From JAWKOK01 sp963765875 (GTDB lineage Bacteria; Chloroflexota; Anaerolineae; Caldilineales; Caldilineaceae): a stretch of 64,000 nucleotides of DNA. Positions 44,334 to 55,338 of the stretch are shown here, one piece after another. The notes beneath the pieces were generated by a model. That model did not search any database. It was not told the origin of the DNA and saw only the letters and a program-made list of their open reading frames with translations. Position numbers and translations under genes: made by a program. The DNA is taken from assembly GCA_963765875.1 (NCBI GenBank), contig CAVXYK010000015.1:186001-250000 (forward strand). The letters run 5' to 3'. Position 1 is the first letter of the stretch, and each line of letters opens with the position of its first letter.

Positions 44334-44816
44334 CTACAAACCGAGCGTTCCCTGCTTTTCTTGGCGTTCATTGGGGAGCGGGCGCACGAGCAGGCGTGTC
44401 CCGCGTACGGCCAGCACCTGAACGGTCGAACCATCTGAAATCGGCTGGCCTGTTTCTGAGTCAGCGGGCCAATCCTCTCGTTCGACGCGAACCCGCCCTT
44501 GGGCCGATTTGGGATCAATCGGAACGATCACAATGGCCTCCTTGCCGATGACGCGGTCAGTACCATAGACAGTCTCGGGCGGAAGGCTGTTTCGTCGTGA
44601 AGATGGACGAAACAGAATGAAGGCGATGGCTGATACTGCGCCAAACACGACCAGTTGCCAGACGAGATTCGGGCCGAGAAAGGCGACCACCAATGCGACC
44701 CCCGCACCGACACCCAGGCTGGGCAAAACAAAACCCCTCGTGAAGATCCCAGACACAAGGAAGACAACAGTCAGCAGCGCCCAAATCCATCGAGCCAAAT
44801 TGAGATCAATGTCCAT
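44334..44816 (-). CDS. NfeD-like membrane protein
   Basis: A 160-residue NfeD-family protein. Three hydrophobic helices (about 8-30, 35-52 and 54-72) are followed by a cytosolic OB-fold domain (IGKEAIVIVPIDPKSAQGRV ... GTRLLVRPL). NfeD proteins usually pair with a stomatin/flotillin or serine protease; neither is present here. The ATG at 44816 follows AGGAG. It lies at the end of the DUF2089 gene group and might affect membrane organisation with it. Confidence 0.8.
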   Translation of the reverse strand: MDIDLNLARWIWALLTVVFLVSGIFTRGFVLPSLGVGAGVALVVAFLGPNLVWQLVVFGAVSAIAFILFRPSSRRNSLPPETVYGTDRVIGKEAIVIVPIDPKSAQGRVRVEREDWPADSETGQPISDGSTVQVLAVRGTRLLVRPLPNERQEKQGTLGL

Positions 44817-44982
44817 GCATGTCTCCTGAGTCAATCTGCGCCGGGGGGAGAATCGCTTACCACCATCAGTATACCAGGACGGTCAACGTCCGTGCTAGTG
44901 CATGAAAAGGGCAAAGAGCAAGAAGTCCGGCTTCTCTCAAAAGCCGGACTTCTTTGGCGCTGCAACTCGAGACACGACCTGC

Positions 44983-45345
44983 CTATTCGAGGAAAATCTC
45001 CACATGTTGGCCGTGTTCATCGTCCTGTACATCGACGATGCGCCCCACCATGCCTGATTCGATGGCGCTGACGATCGCCTGCTTGTCAACGCCTGCACTG
45101 TCGGGAACAAAGCGCAGGCCGAACGAGACCAGAGTCAGTGGTATGTTGACATTGACTTTCTGTTTGCCGGTGACCAGATCGGTGACGCGAACACGCATAT
45201 TGCGTGTCGAATCCGTGGGTGCGGCTCCAGCAGAGGATGTCTCATCAGCGCCAAGCGCTTTGAGCAGTCGTGTTCCCTCCTCGGCACTGATCTTGCCATC
45301 CTCGACCATGCGCAAAATCATCATACGTTCTTCATTGTTTGCCAT
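44983..45345 (-). CDS. small protein with SHOCT-like N-terminal hairpin
   Basis: A 120-residue protein. ERMMILRMVEDGKISAEEGT is the short helical-hairpin motif common to SHOCT-like proteins and repeated in the two upstream genes (IILGMVDQGKISVEQAEQLL and ILGALDRGEISFDEAMDLL). The rest is a beta-rich domain (MRVRVTDLVTGKQKVNVNIP). Recurrence of the hairpin in three consecutive products suggests that they bind each other or the same target. Confidence 0.65.
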   Translation of the reverse strand: MANNEERMMILRMVEDGKISAEEGTRLLKALGADETSSAGAAPTDSTRNMRVRVTDLVTGKQKVNVNIPLTLVSFGLRFVPDSAGVDKQAIVSAIESGMVGRIVDVQDDEHGQHVEIFLE

Positions 45346-45507
45346 CTTTCCACCCCTTGACCAATTCCTTCGTTTGCGGGCTCATTCCAATTGTTCAGTC
45401 AAGGATCGTGTATCGTAAGGATGGGGCTTGCCCCCATCGGCTCGCCACACCGGGCGACCACAAGGGTCGCCCCTACGAAATCACGGATCTTGAATGAGCA
45501 AACGGGA

Positions 45508-46888
45508 TTACTTGGCTGATTTGGGCCTCAGTGCTTGAAGCAATTGCTCCGCCTGTTCGACAGAGATCTTGCCCTGGTCCACCATGCCCAGGATGATCAA
45601 CCTTTCTTCGTCACTCACGGGCGGGCTTGTCGGTTTGGCAGGCTTGGGTGGTCTGCTCACCTTCCAGGTCTGCTGTTGACGACGATTCTTCGCTTCCGAC
45701 TTTGCGGCCCGCTCTTGCGCTTCTTTGATGCCTTGCTCGGCCTGAACCATGGCTTCAGAAATCTTGATCTCAGCGATATTCATCGCCGCCTGCACCTTGT
45801 CCTGAATGCGCAGCACCAGATCGTCATTATCAGCCAGTTCGCTCAGCTTCTTGTCCAACTGGCTCGTTGCCGCCTTCACCTGCATCTCAACCTGACTGGC
45901 CACCTGTTGGACCAACTCCCCGGCACGCATTCCAGCCTCCATTGCCGCTTCCGCGCTGGAAGCGCTATCGTCCCATTTCATGTCGCTGCCGCCAAAGGAG
46001 ATGTCGCCGCCCGCCGTGATCGCAAATGCTGCGTCGCCATTCCCCAGCGTGAAGCTGCGACGGTGAGAATTGTCTCCGGAATCAATCGCCAGCCGGTGAA
46101 TGGTGACCTCGCCGCCGGCCTGCAATGTCACTTGTGCATTGCAATCAAATGGTACCCGACAGGTGGCATCGCCGCCTGCAACCGCAACGCAATTTGACCC
46201 CAGCGTGCGGGGTCAGACGCAGCGAGATATCATCGCCGGCGGTCACCTGCACATTGCCGGCCACCTCTGTCAGCACAAGATCGTCGCCGATATTGGAGGC
46301 GACAAAGGAGCCCTCAACGTTGCCGACATTGGCATCCCCGCCGACATACTCGACATGAAAATCGCCATGTATGTCGCGGGCCAACAGATCCCCGCCCACA
46401 TTGCCGACCAATGCCCCGTTGGTATGCTGGAGACGCAGGTCTCCAGCGACGTTTTCGAAGCGGACGGCACCGCTGACAATATGCGCTTTGGCATCTCCAC
46501 GGATGCGTTTGGCGTTCATATCGCCGTCAGCATGGTAGATGGCGAAGTCGCCTTTGATTTCGCCCAACGATGCCGTGCCGACATTCTTCAGTTGCACGTC
46601 GCCTTTGATTTCGTCAAGCGTTACGGCCCCGTTGACTTGACTCACTCTGGCGTCGCCGGCCACCACAAGTGCATGAACCGATGCGCCAAAGGGCACTTGC
46701 AGACGACAGTCGCCGCCGCCACGGATCTCCAGAGCGCCACCGTCGCCAGTGTGGTCATCTGCTACTGCATCGTCGGCAGCCAGCACCACTTGCGACTGCG
46801 ACCAACCCTGTATCGAAAGATCACCCTTTATGAGATGCAAGATGATGTTGGGCGCTTCGCCAGTCTGGAAAGAATGTGAGATGTTCAT
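45508..46888 (-). CDS. DUF4097-like beta-helical protein with C-terminal SHOCT-like motif (frame slip near 46185)
   Basis: About 460 residues. The N-terminal 250 form a repetitive beta-helix pattern with GDVQLKNV, GDFAIYHADG and GDLRLQHTNG at 20-residue steps, as in adhesin-like DUF4097 proteins. The frame then changes near 46185: LTPHAGVKLR continues as VAGGDATCRVPFDCNAQVTL in the lower frame. After a coiled-coil stretch (VQQVASQVEMQVKAATSQLD) the end carries a SHOCT-like hairpin, as in the neighbours. The start overlaps the stop of the DUF2089 gene. Such pairs respond to envelope stress in Firmicutes (LiaX/YvlB); that role here is inference. Confidence 0.7.
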
Positions 46889-47271
46889 TGTTCCGTTCCT
46901 TTTAGCAGATCCATTGCTTCATCGAATGAAATCTCCCCACGATCTAGAGCCCCAAGTATGCCCTTGCGATCTTCTTCGGTCATCGCCGTTGCCTCCTCCT
47001 TGCCCGGCTCGTAGCCCAGCGCCCGGATGACATCGTGAAGCCGATTGCGCAAAGTTGGGTAGGAGAGTCCTAGTTCACCCTCCATACGGCTCAGCTTGCC
47101 CTCGCAGCGCAGGAATGTCTCCACATAGTGGAGTTGTTCCGGCGTCAACTGGGCGAAGGGCACATCAACCGAGAAACGTCCGTCAATGGTGATATTGGTT
47201 TCGGGGCAGTAGAACTGGGTGACGACGATATCGCCGCCGCCAAATGGGCATCGGTTTGGTAGTGGTACCAT
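46885..47271 (-). CDS. DUF2089-family regulator with degenerate zinc ribbon
   Basis: A 128-residue DUF2089-like protein: an N-terminal ribbon, a helix-turn-helix (FLRCEGKLSRMEGELGLSYP and TLRNRLHDVIRALG) and a C-terminal SHOCT-like hairpin. DUF2089 ribbons normally have two CPxC knuckles; here each keeps only its first Cys (CPFGGG and CPETN), so zinc is probably not bound. Probably a transcriptional regulator of its own operon, which continues with the beta-helical and SHOCT-like genes. Confidence 0.75.
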   Translation of the reverse strand: MVPLPNRCPFGGGDIVVTQFYCPETNITIDGRFSVDVPFAQLTPEQLHYVETFLRCEGKLSRMEGELGLSYPTLRNRLHDVIRALGYEPGKEEATAMTEEDRKGILGALDRGEISFDEAMDLLKGTEQ

Positions 47272-47274
47272 GAT

Positions 47275-47560
47275 TCACTTCCTTTCTAGACAGAAAACCT
47301 CTGAGGAATTTGACGATGCCGATAGCGGCGAGCGAGGATGAATCGGCGCTTTTCGATCATCTTCACCGCGAAGCCACTCCCCGGCGGCGACCAGCAATTC
47401 GCCAAGCCGGCGTCGTAGTCGGGCTCGGCGTCCATGGAGCGCACTGCTCTTCTTGCAGGGCATTGGTGCGATGCAGTCGAAGCGCTTCGGCCTCCTGGAG
47501 CAGGAAGCGTTGGTGCTCTTTGGCCTCTACCGCCAAGATGAATGGGTTGGGCAGTGTCAT
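47275..47560 (-). CDS. small Chloroflexota/Actinobacteria-type protein (frame slip near 47430)
   Basis: The N-terminal frame starts MTLPNPFILAVEAKEHQRFL and the C-terminal frame ends RRRLGELLVAAGEWLRGEDD. Joined, they give an about 90-residue helical protein of the kind with a basic C-terminal amphipathic helix (RLGxLLIAAGxxLR). No known role. It lies three bases upstream of the DUF2089 gene and next to an AT-rich promoter region, so it leads the operon. Confidence 0.5.
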
Positions 47561-47594
47561 TGGGGTACCCTCCGCCTGTTTTAAGGAAAATCAA

Positions 47595-47712
47595 TACATT
47601 TTTATGTCGCATTTAGATAAATATTAGCACAATAATTCAAAAAGTCAATAGTAAATATCAATATAATTGAATAATTTACACTAATATAATCAATTATATT
47701 AATTATTGGTGT
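47595..47712. promoter_or_regulatory. AT-rich intergenic patch
   Basis: About 118 bases, more than 80% A+T, in a high-GC background, with stretches such as AATATCAATATAATTG. It lies directly upstream of the DUF2089 operon on the minus strand and probably holds its promoter. It may also be curved or bind a nucleoid protein. Confidence 0.5.
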
Positions 47713-47725
47713 TTAGATTCCTGAT

Positions 47726-48391
47726 TCAGTGGGCGTGTAGGTCTGGCAAAAACAAAAAGAGCAGTGTCCGCTGGCGGACACCGCTCTTTTTGTTTTTGCC
47801 AGACTCCGCATAGAGAGCTAGCGGAGTCACTCCGTTCTTAGTTGTACAGCTAGTGTAAAGCCATCCCTGGTCATGCAGGAAGCTAGTCAATCCAGGGATG
47901 CTGAAACGTTTCCCCTGATAGGACTGGTATCCATAGTAGACCATGGCGATGAAGTACATGATGAAGGCCACCGGCGTCAGGCAGAGCACAGCCAGCCCAA
48001 TGAGCATGCCGATTATCGGTACGATCTGCACAACAACGATGCCGATCATGGCGGCCACGCCGACAATCATGAAGACGAGCGTCAGCGCCAAGCTCTGTAC
48101 CGCATGATACCGCTGGAACGGACGCTTCTTGCTGCTCTCGCTGAGCAGAACAATGATCGGCATGACAATCGGCACGAAGACTTGGGATACATACGAAAGC
48201 AATGCAATCAATCGATCATCGCTGCTGGCGTTGGGATCAATCGCTGCATCTCGTATGAATTCGCCGCGACGGAGTGCTTCAGCGGCCATGCCGGCCTGAT
48301 CGCGGGCCGTGTCTACAGCCTGCTCAATGGGTGTGCGGGTCTGACTGTTAGCAGCCTCATTCTCTTCGGGCTGGGTATTTTTCTCTTCCAT
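47726..48391 (-). CDS. DUF4870-like membrane protein
   Basis: A 221-residue frame. The N-terminus is polar; SSDDRLIALLSYVSQVFVPI and FQRYHAVQSLALTLVF are DUF4870 landmarks, with four hydrophobic helices between about 65 and 165. The last conserved piece is LTSFLHDQGWL. Beyond that the frame runs through a strong terminator-type hairpin (47742-47803) before its stop, which is unnatural; a one-base change near 47850 would give an earlier stop. ATG at 48391 has GGGAGG just before it. Function unknown. Confidence 0.65.
   Translation of the reverse strand: MEEKNTQPEENEAANSQTRTPIEQAVDTARDQAGMAAEALRRGEFIRDAAIDPNASSDDRLIALLSYVSQVFVPIVMPIIVLLSESSKKRPFQRYHAVQSLALTLVFMIVGVAAMIGIVVVQIVPIIGMLIGLAVLCLTPVAFIMYFIAMVYYGYQSYQGKRFSIPGLTSFLHDQGWLYTSCTTKNGVTPLALYAESGKNKKSGVRQRTLLFLFLPDLHAH
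47742..47803 (-). terminator. long-stem terminator
   Basis: Arms of 30 bases (47742-47771, 47774-47803) with a single mismatch and a two-base loop; the arm includes GGCAAAAACAAAAAGAGC. It should be very stable. It overlaps the nominal 3' end of the DUF4870-like frame. Confidence 0.8.
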
Positions 48392-48423
48392 GGGTCCTCC
48401 CACTTTTCAACGATTCTGCCTCG

Positions 48424-48518
48424 CATTCACACAGATCGTGCCGGCCATAGCGCTGGATAACTGAAAAATATCCGTAAAACTCAGCCCTGCATCTGTGTAA
48501 ATCTGCGGCAAATTTCAC
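48424..48518 (-). repeat. CACAGATTCACACAG element, copy 2
   Basis: On the minus strand GTGAAATTTGCC then GCAGATTTACACAGATG, matching 27 of 29 bases of the left end at 7867. The right end has TCTGTGTGAATG. It lies between the DUF4870-like gene and fmt. Confidence 0.65.
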
Positions 48519-48631
48519 TGGCTTCAGAACGAAATTCACTTAACTCTGAACAACAATACGCAGATCACGGCAAAGGTTGCAGCAGATCTGAATGAAAAGT
48601 ATGTTAAAATCCGAGACCATGAATACCACCG

Positions 48632-49582
48632 ATGACACGCATCATTTTCATGGGAACGCCAGACTTTGCCGTGCCGAGTCTGCGCATGTTGTACGAAGCG
48701 TCCGCAGCCAACAATTGGCAAGTCGTTGCGGTCTTCACCCAGCCAGATCGGCGGGCTGGTCGTGGCAAGAAACTGGCCGTCTCTCCAGTCAAAGCCTATG
48801 CGCTCGAGCAAGGCCTGCCGGTGCTCCAACCCGCCAGCCTGCGCAAGCAGCCGGAAGTGGTCGAGGCGATCCGCAATTTGGCCCCGGACCTCTTTGTCGT
48901 GGCCGCCTACGGCCTGATATTGCCTGCCGATGTGCTGGAAATACCGACGTATGGAGCCGTCAACGTCCATTCCAGCCTGCTCCCGGCCTATCGAGGAGCG
49001 TCGCCTATCACTGCCGCGCTGCTGGATGGCTTGACCGAGACCGGCAACTCCATCATGCTGATGGACAAGGGCATGGATACCGGGCCGGTGTTGGCCCAGG
49101 TACGCCTGCCCATCCGCCCGGATGATACCACAGAGACGCTATCAATTCGCCTGGCGGAACTTGGTGCAGAGGCGCTGGTCGAGACGCTGCCGGGCTGGCT
49201 TGCCGGCGACATTGCCCCGATAGCGCAGGACCAGCTGCCGGGTCCCGTCACCACCTGTAAATTGATACGAAAGCAAGACGGCGCCATTGAGTGGACCCAG
49301 CCTGCGGTCGAGATCGAACGCATGACGCGGGCCTACACGCCCTGGCCTAGCGCCCACACAGTGTGGAATGATTCTGTGTTCAAGGTCTTGAGCGCAAAAG
49401 TGATTGAAGGCAGTGCCCAACCTGGCTGTGTTGTCCAGACTGAGGCCGGACTGGCCGTAGGCACTGGCAAGGGGCTGCTCCTGCTACAGACTGTTCAACC
49501 GGCCGGCAAGCGGGCGATGGACATCAAGAGCTTTTCGAACGGCGCCCCTGACTTTGTCGGTAGTTGCCTGAGACAAGAATAA
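48632..49582 (+). CDS. fmt: methionyl-tRNA formyltransferase
   Basis: A 316-residue enzyme that formylates initiator Met-tRNA. RIIFMGTPDFAVPSL opens it; the catalytic stretch VNVHSSLLPAYRGASPI with His and the downstream MDKGMDTGPVL are diagnostic. The C-terminal OB-like domain (WPSAHTVWNDSVFKVLSA) is complete. No def gene adjoins it, as often happens. Confidence 0.95.
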   Translation: MTRIIFMGTPDFAVPSLRMLYEASAANNWQVVAVFTQPDRRAGRGKKLAVSPVKAYALEQGLPVLQPASLRKQPEVVEAIRNLAPDLFVVAAYGLILPADVLEIPTYGAVNVHSSLLPAYRGASPITAALLDGLTETGNSIMLMDKGMDTGPVLAQVRLPIRPDDTTETLSIRLAELGAEALVETLPGWLAGDIAPIAQDQLPGPVTTCKLIRKQDGAIEWTQPAVEIERMTRAYTPWPSAHTVWNDSVFKVLSAKVIEGSAQPGCVVQTEAGLAVGTGKGLLLLQTVQPAGKRAMDIKSFSNGAPDFVGSCLRQE

Positions 49583-49645
49583 ATTGACACTTCGGGTCAA
49601 TAGCGAGAGAATATACTTTGTTCTGTTTTCTATCGTGCGAGGTGA

Positions 49646-51269
49646 GTGGTGTTTGTCTATAAAGTCGAGAATCTACCGTCGGATGCCCCAGCTATCTGGA
49701 GCCATCTTTCATTGCAGCCCTTGGCCCCCGGATGCCTCACGCCGTTCAGTTACAGCGTGTTGAGCGAGGTGTGGGGAAGGGCATGGTATCGCTACTACGA
49801 TCAGCTTGGCTTTGATCCCAAGCCTGGATCTCGCATGCTGCGTCGCTATAAAGGACGCCCCTATCTCAATATTTCCCAGTCATCCTCGCTTGAATCCGAG
49901 CACGCCGGCATAGAGCCTGTGACACTACGTGTCAACGAGGCCGTCTATCCTATCGCCGATTGGCAGAAGCCTGGTCTGCTGGGCGGGATGCGAAGCGGTC
50001 GAGCCCAACGCAAGATTCAGCAGAGGCTGGAGTCCTTGGCCGCGGATGCCGACCAGATCACCGATCGGGCCCGTAGCTGGTATATAAAGACAGTGGAAAT
50101 CACCTGGAGCCAGGCAGAGATCCTTCAAGTAATGGAAGAGATCGAGCGCGTCAGCCTCTCCAGCTTTGAATTCTATCTTGCTGCCAGACAGACGCTTGAA
50201 TGGGCCTACAACCGGCTACTTAATCTGACCCAGGAACAGGCCCCTTATCCCGCCAATTTGGCCTTGATCAACAATACGCTGCGCGATGTGGATGGACTGG
50301 TCGAAAATCAGATGGCTGAGCAGATGCTGGCCATGGCAGAACTGATAAAAAACGATTCTGCGACGCTCACTTGGCTGGAGCAGGGCCAGTTTGATGAGTG
50401 GGCGGACGCCCACTCCAATAGAGCGGTAGCCGAAGCGCTGACCGCATTCCTGGATAAATTCGGGCATCGCTGCGCTGACGAAGGTGAGATGCGCAATCCT
50501 CGGTGGGGCGAAGACCCGACGCCAGTGCTAAAAGGGATTTTGGCCTGCACAAAGCATTCGGCCAAACATTCGGTCAAGGTGCAGGCTACTCAGTGCCTGG
50601 AAAAACTGATCGAAGTGGCTGGGGACAAGCGGCGCAAGGAAGTGTCGGCGTTGGTTGACAAGATTCGATCTGGCCATGATTTTGCAGAGCCAGGCGCTCA
50701 ATACGGCCGCCTATATTTTTGCCGGCACACGACAGTGGGCATTGGCTGCAGCAGACGAGGCAGCTGTCGATGGCCGGATTGTCAATCGTTCGGACATCTT
50801 CAGCTTCGAGTTGGAAGAGGTCAAGCAGATGATGACCGGCGAGTGGAACGTCAGTGACATCGAAACCATTCATGCAACCGCAGTGCAGCGCAGCACTACC
50901 TACGCCGAAGAATGCTCGCAACGGCCGGCCGATGTGCTCATTGGTGATGCAGAGGCATTGCCCGTCGGCAGGGGGTTGCCGGGAACGACCGGTGAGGCAA
51001 TTGGGCCCTTACGACGTTGGGACACGCTTGAGCCCCATGTCTGCAACGGCGCCATTGTGGGTGTGGAGCAACTGAGCAGCGGTTGGTCGATCGTACTGCC
51101 GGTCGCCAAAGGGATCGTCACGGCAACCGGCACGCCGCTGGACCCGATCGTGGCGGCAGCCCGCCTCTGGCACACGCCCATCATCTTGAACTTGCGCGAA
51201 GATTACGCATCATTGGTTGAAGGCGCCCAGACCACGGTTGACGCCGAGCATGTGATCGTGGATCAGTAA
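49646..51269 (+). CDS. PEP-utilising-enzyme-related protein lacking catalytic His (frame slip near 50690)
   Basis: About 540 residues across two frames. The centre resembles the middle domain of rifampicin phosphotransferase or PEP synthase (LDKFGHRCADEGEMRNPRWG then EDPTPV). The C-terminal part looks like the swivelling phosphohistidine domain, but where the family has LSHGAIVARELGIP this protein has LDPIVAAARLWHTP, so the phosphorylated His is gone. The ATP-grasp domain is absent. After SGHDFAEPGAQYG the frame changes, resuming in the frame of ALNTAAYIFAGTRQ. Start is GTG with GAGGTGA. It is probably not a kinase; a binding or regulatory derivative is possible. Confidence 0.6.
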
Positions 51270-51478
51270 GGATGCAAAGATTCGGCGAGAGGGTGACAAA
51301 GTTCAAGCCATTCCAGCCTCCTTCACCGTATGTTATCCCTTTAAGCTCAATATAGTGATAGCACTGTCTTATCGTGCACGTGATTCGAGGTTAATTGTTC
51401 TATGGACTGTTGAGTTGACAGAAGAGATGGACGACACCCTTGGTTCGGGTTCAATGAACGGGCCCATTTGATGGACCG

Positions 51479-52423
51479 TTGGCTTTGTCAGTGGTCGTAC
51501 CGGTCTACAACGAGGAAGAGAGTATTCCGCATCTCTATCCCGCCCTGAAGAGTGCGCTGGAAGGGTATGGTCGACCCTACGAAGTCCTCTTCATCGATGA
51601 CGGATCGACTGACTCCAGCTTTGCGCTGCTCTCTGATCTGGTTCTCCAAGACCCGACGATGAAGGTCATCCGATTGCGCCGCAACGCCGGACAGACTGCC
51701 GCATTCGCCGCCGGCTTCGATCTGGCGCAGGGTGAAATCATCATCACCATGGATGCCGACATGCAGAATGATCCCAAGGACATTCCACTGCTGATGGAGA
51801 AGGCGGACGAAGGCTACGACGTGGTCAGCGGCTGGCGCAAAGATCGCCAGGATCGCTACCTGGATCGCAAACTGCCCTCCATGATCGCAAACCGCATGAT
51901 CTCCAGCGTGACCGATGTGCGCCTCCACGACTATGGCTGTTCACTCAAGGCCTATCGTCGCGACGTTATTCAAGATGTGCACCTCTATGGTGAGTTGCAC
52001 CGCTTCATCCCGGCGCTGGCCAGCCAGGTGGGGGCCACCGTCACCGAAGTGCCGGTCGACCATCACCCGCGCATCTATGGCTCAACAAAATATGGCATTT
52101 CGCGCACGGTCCGCGTGATGCTCGACCTGATCACGGTCTGGTTTCTGGGCAACTACGGCACACGCCCGATTCATGTCTTCGGCACCATGGGGCTGCTCTC
52201 CATCGGTTTTGGCGTACTGCTGGGAACCTATCTGACTTTTGTGAAGTTGTTGCTGCACCAGGACATCGGCTCGCGTCCCATGTTGCTGTTGGCCGTCCTG
52301 TTGGTTGTCATCGGCGTACAGCTGGTGACCATGGGGTTGCTGGGTGAGATGATCACCCGCACATACTATGAGAGTCAGGACAAGAAGATCTATTACATCA
52401 AGGACATCGTCTCGGCGGCCTGA
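51479..52423 (+). CDS. GT2 glycosyltransferase, DPM1/GtrB-like
   Basis: A 314-residue polyprenyl-phosphate sugar transferase. The catalytic domain has VVVPVYNEEES, DDGSTDSS and TMDADMQNDP (DxD); two membrane helices follow (about 235-258 and 270-293), as in GtrB/ArnC. The frame has no good start: it opens at a TTG without ribosome-binding site, while MNGP in another frame a few bases upstream could lead in if one base were gained. It likely makes a lipid-linked sugar donor for the GT39 transferases that follow. Confidence 0.85.
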   Translation: MALSVVVPVYNEEESIPHLYPALKSALEGYGRPYEVLFIDDGSTDSSFALLSDLVLQDPTMKVIRLRRNAGQTAAFAAGFDLAQGEIIITMDADMQNDPKDIPLLMEKADEGYDVVSGWRKDRQDRYLDRKLPSMIANRMISSVTDVRLHDYGCSLKAYRRDVIQDVHLYGELHRFIPALASQVGATVTEVPVDHHPRIYGSTKYGISRTVRVMLDLITVWFLGNYGTRPIHVFGTMGLLSIGFGVLLGTYLTFVKLLLHQDIGSRPMLLLAVLLVVIGVQLVTMGLLGEMITRTYYESQDKKIYYIKDIVSAA

Positions 52424-52564
52424 AGATTAGATCGCGGATGACGCACGGATTCGGCGGATTTGCGCTGATTGACGACAACAAGAGATTGTGAGATGCGGAA
52501 GCTGCTTGTCGTTTCGTTCTCCGATCTCTCTTTTTTTGCCATGACGACATTTACACCGACATTT

Positions 52565-55175
<2,611 letters not shown>

Positions 55176-55182
55176 TTTTTGT

Positions 55183-55291
55183 CACAGATAGACACAGATG
55201 GAAAAGGGATGAGACACCGATAAATCCAGAGATGCTCTGGATATCTCATCTTTATCTGTGCCCCATCTGTGCCCATCTGTGTTCATCTGTG
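55183..55291. repeat. CACAGAT..ACACAGATGG palindrome
   Basis: Left CACAGATAGACACAGATGG and right complement match 17 of 19 bases; the centre carries GATGAGACACCGAT and CTCTGGATATCTCATC, related to the centre at 7867-7985. Between the two GT39 genes. Confidence 0.65.
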
Positions 55292-55338
55292 GCTGATCAT
55301 TTTTCCCCTTTTCCGCAGAGTCATCTCTGGCTCAGATC

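Noticed and set aside
49584..49602. Terminator after fmt
   Set aside because: ATTGAC / GTCAAT stem of six bases is too short and has no T-tract.
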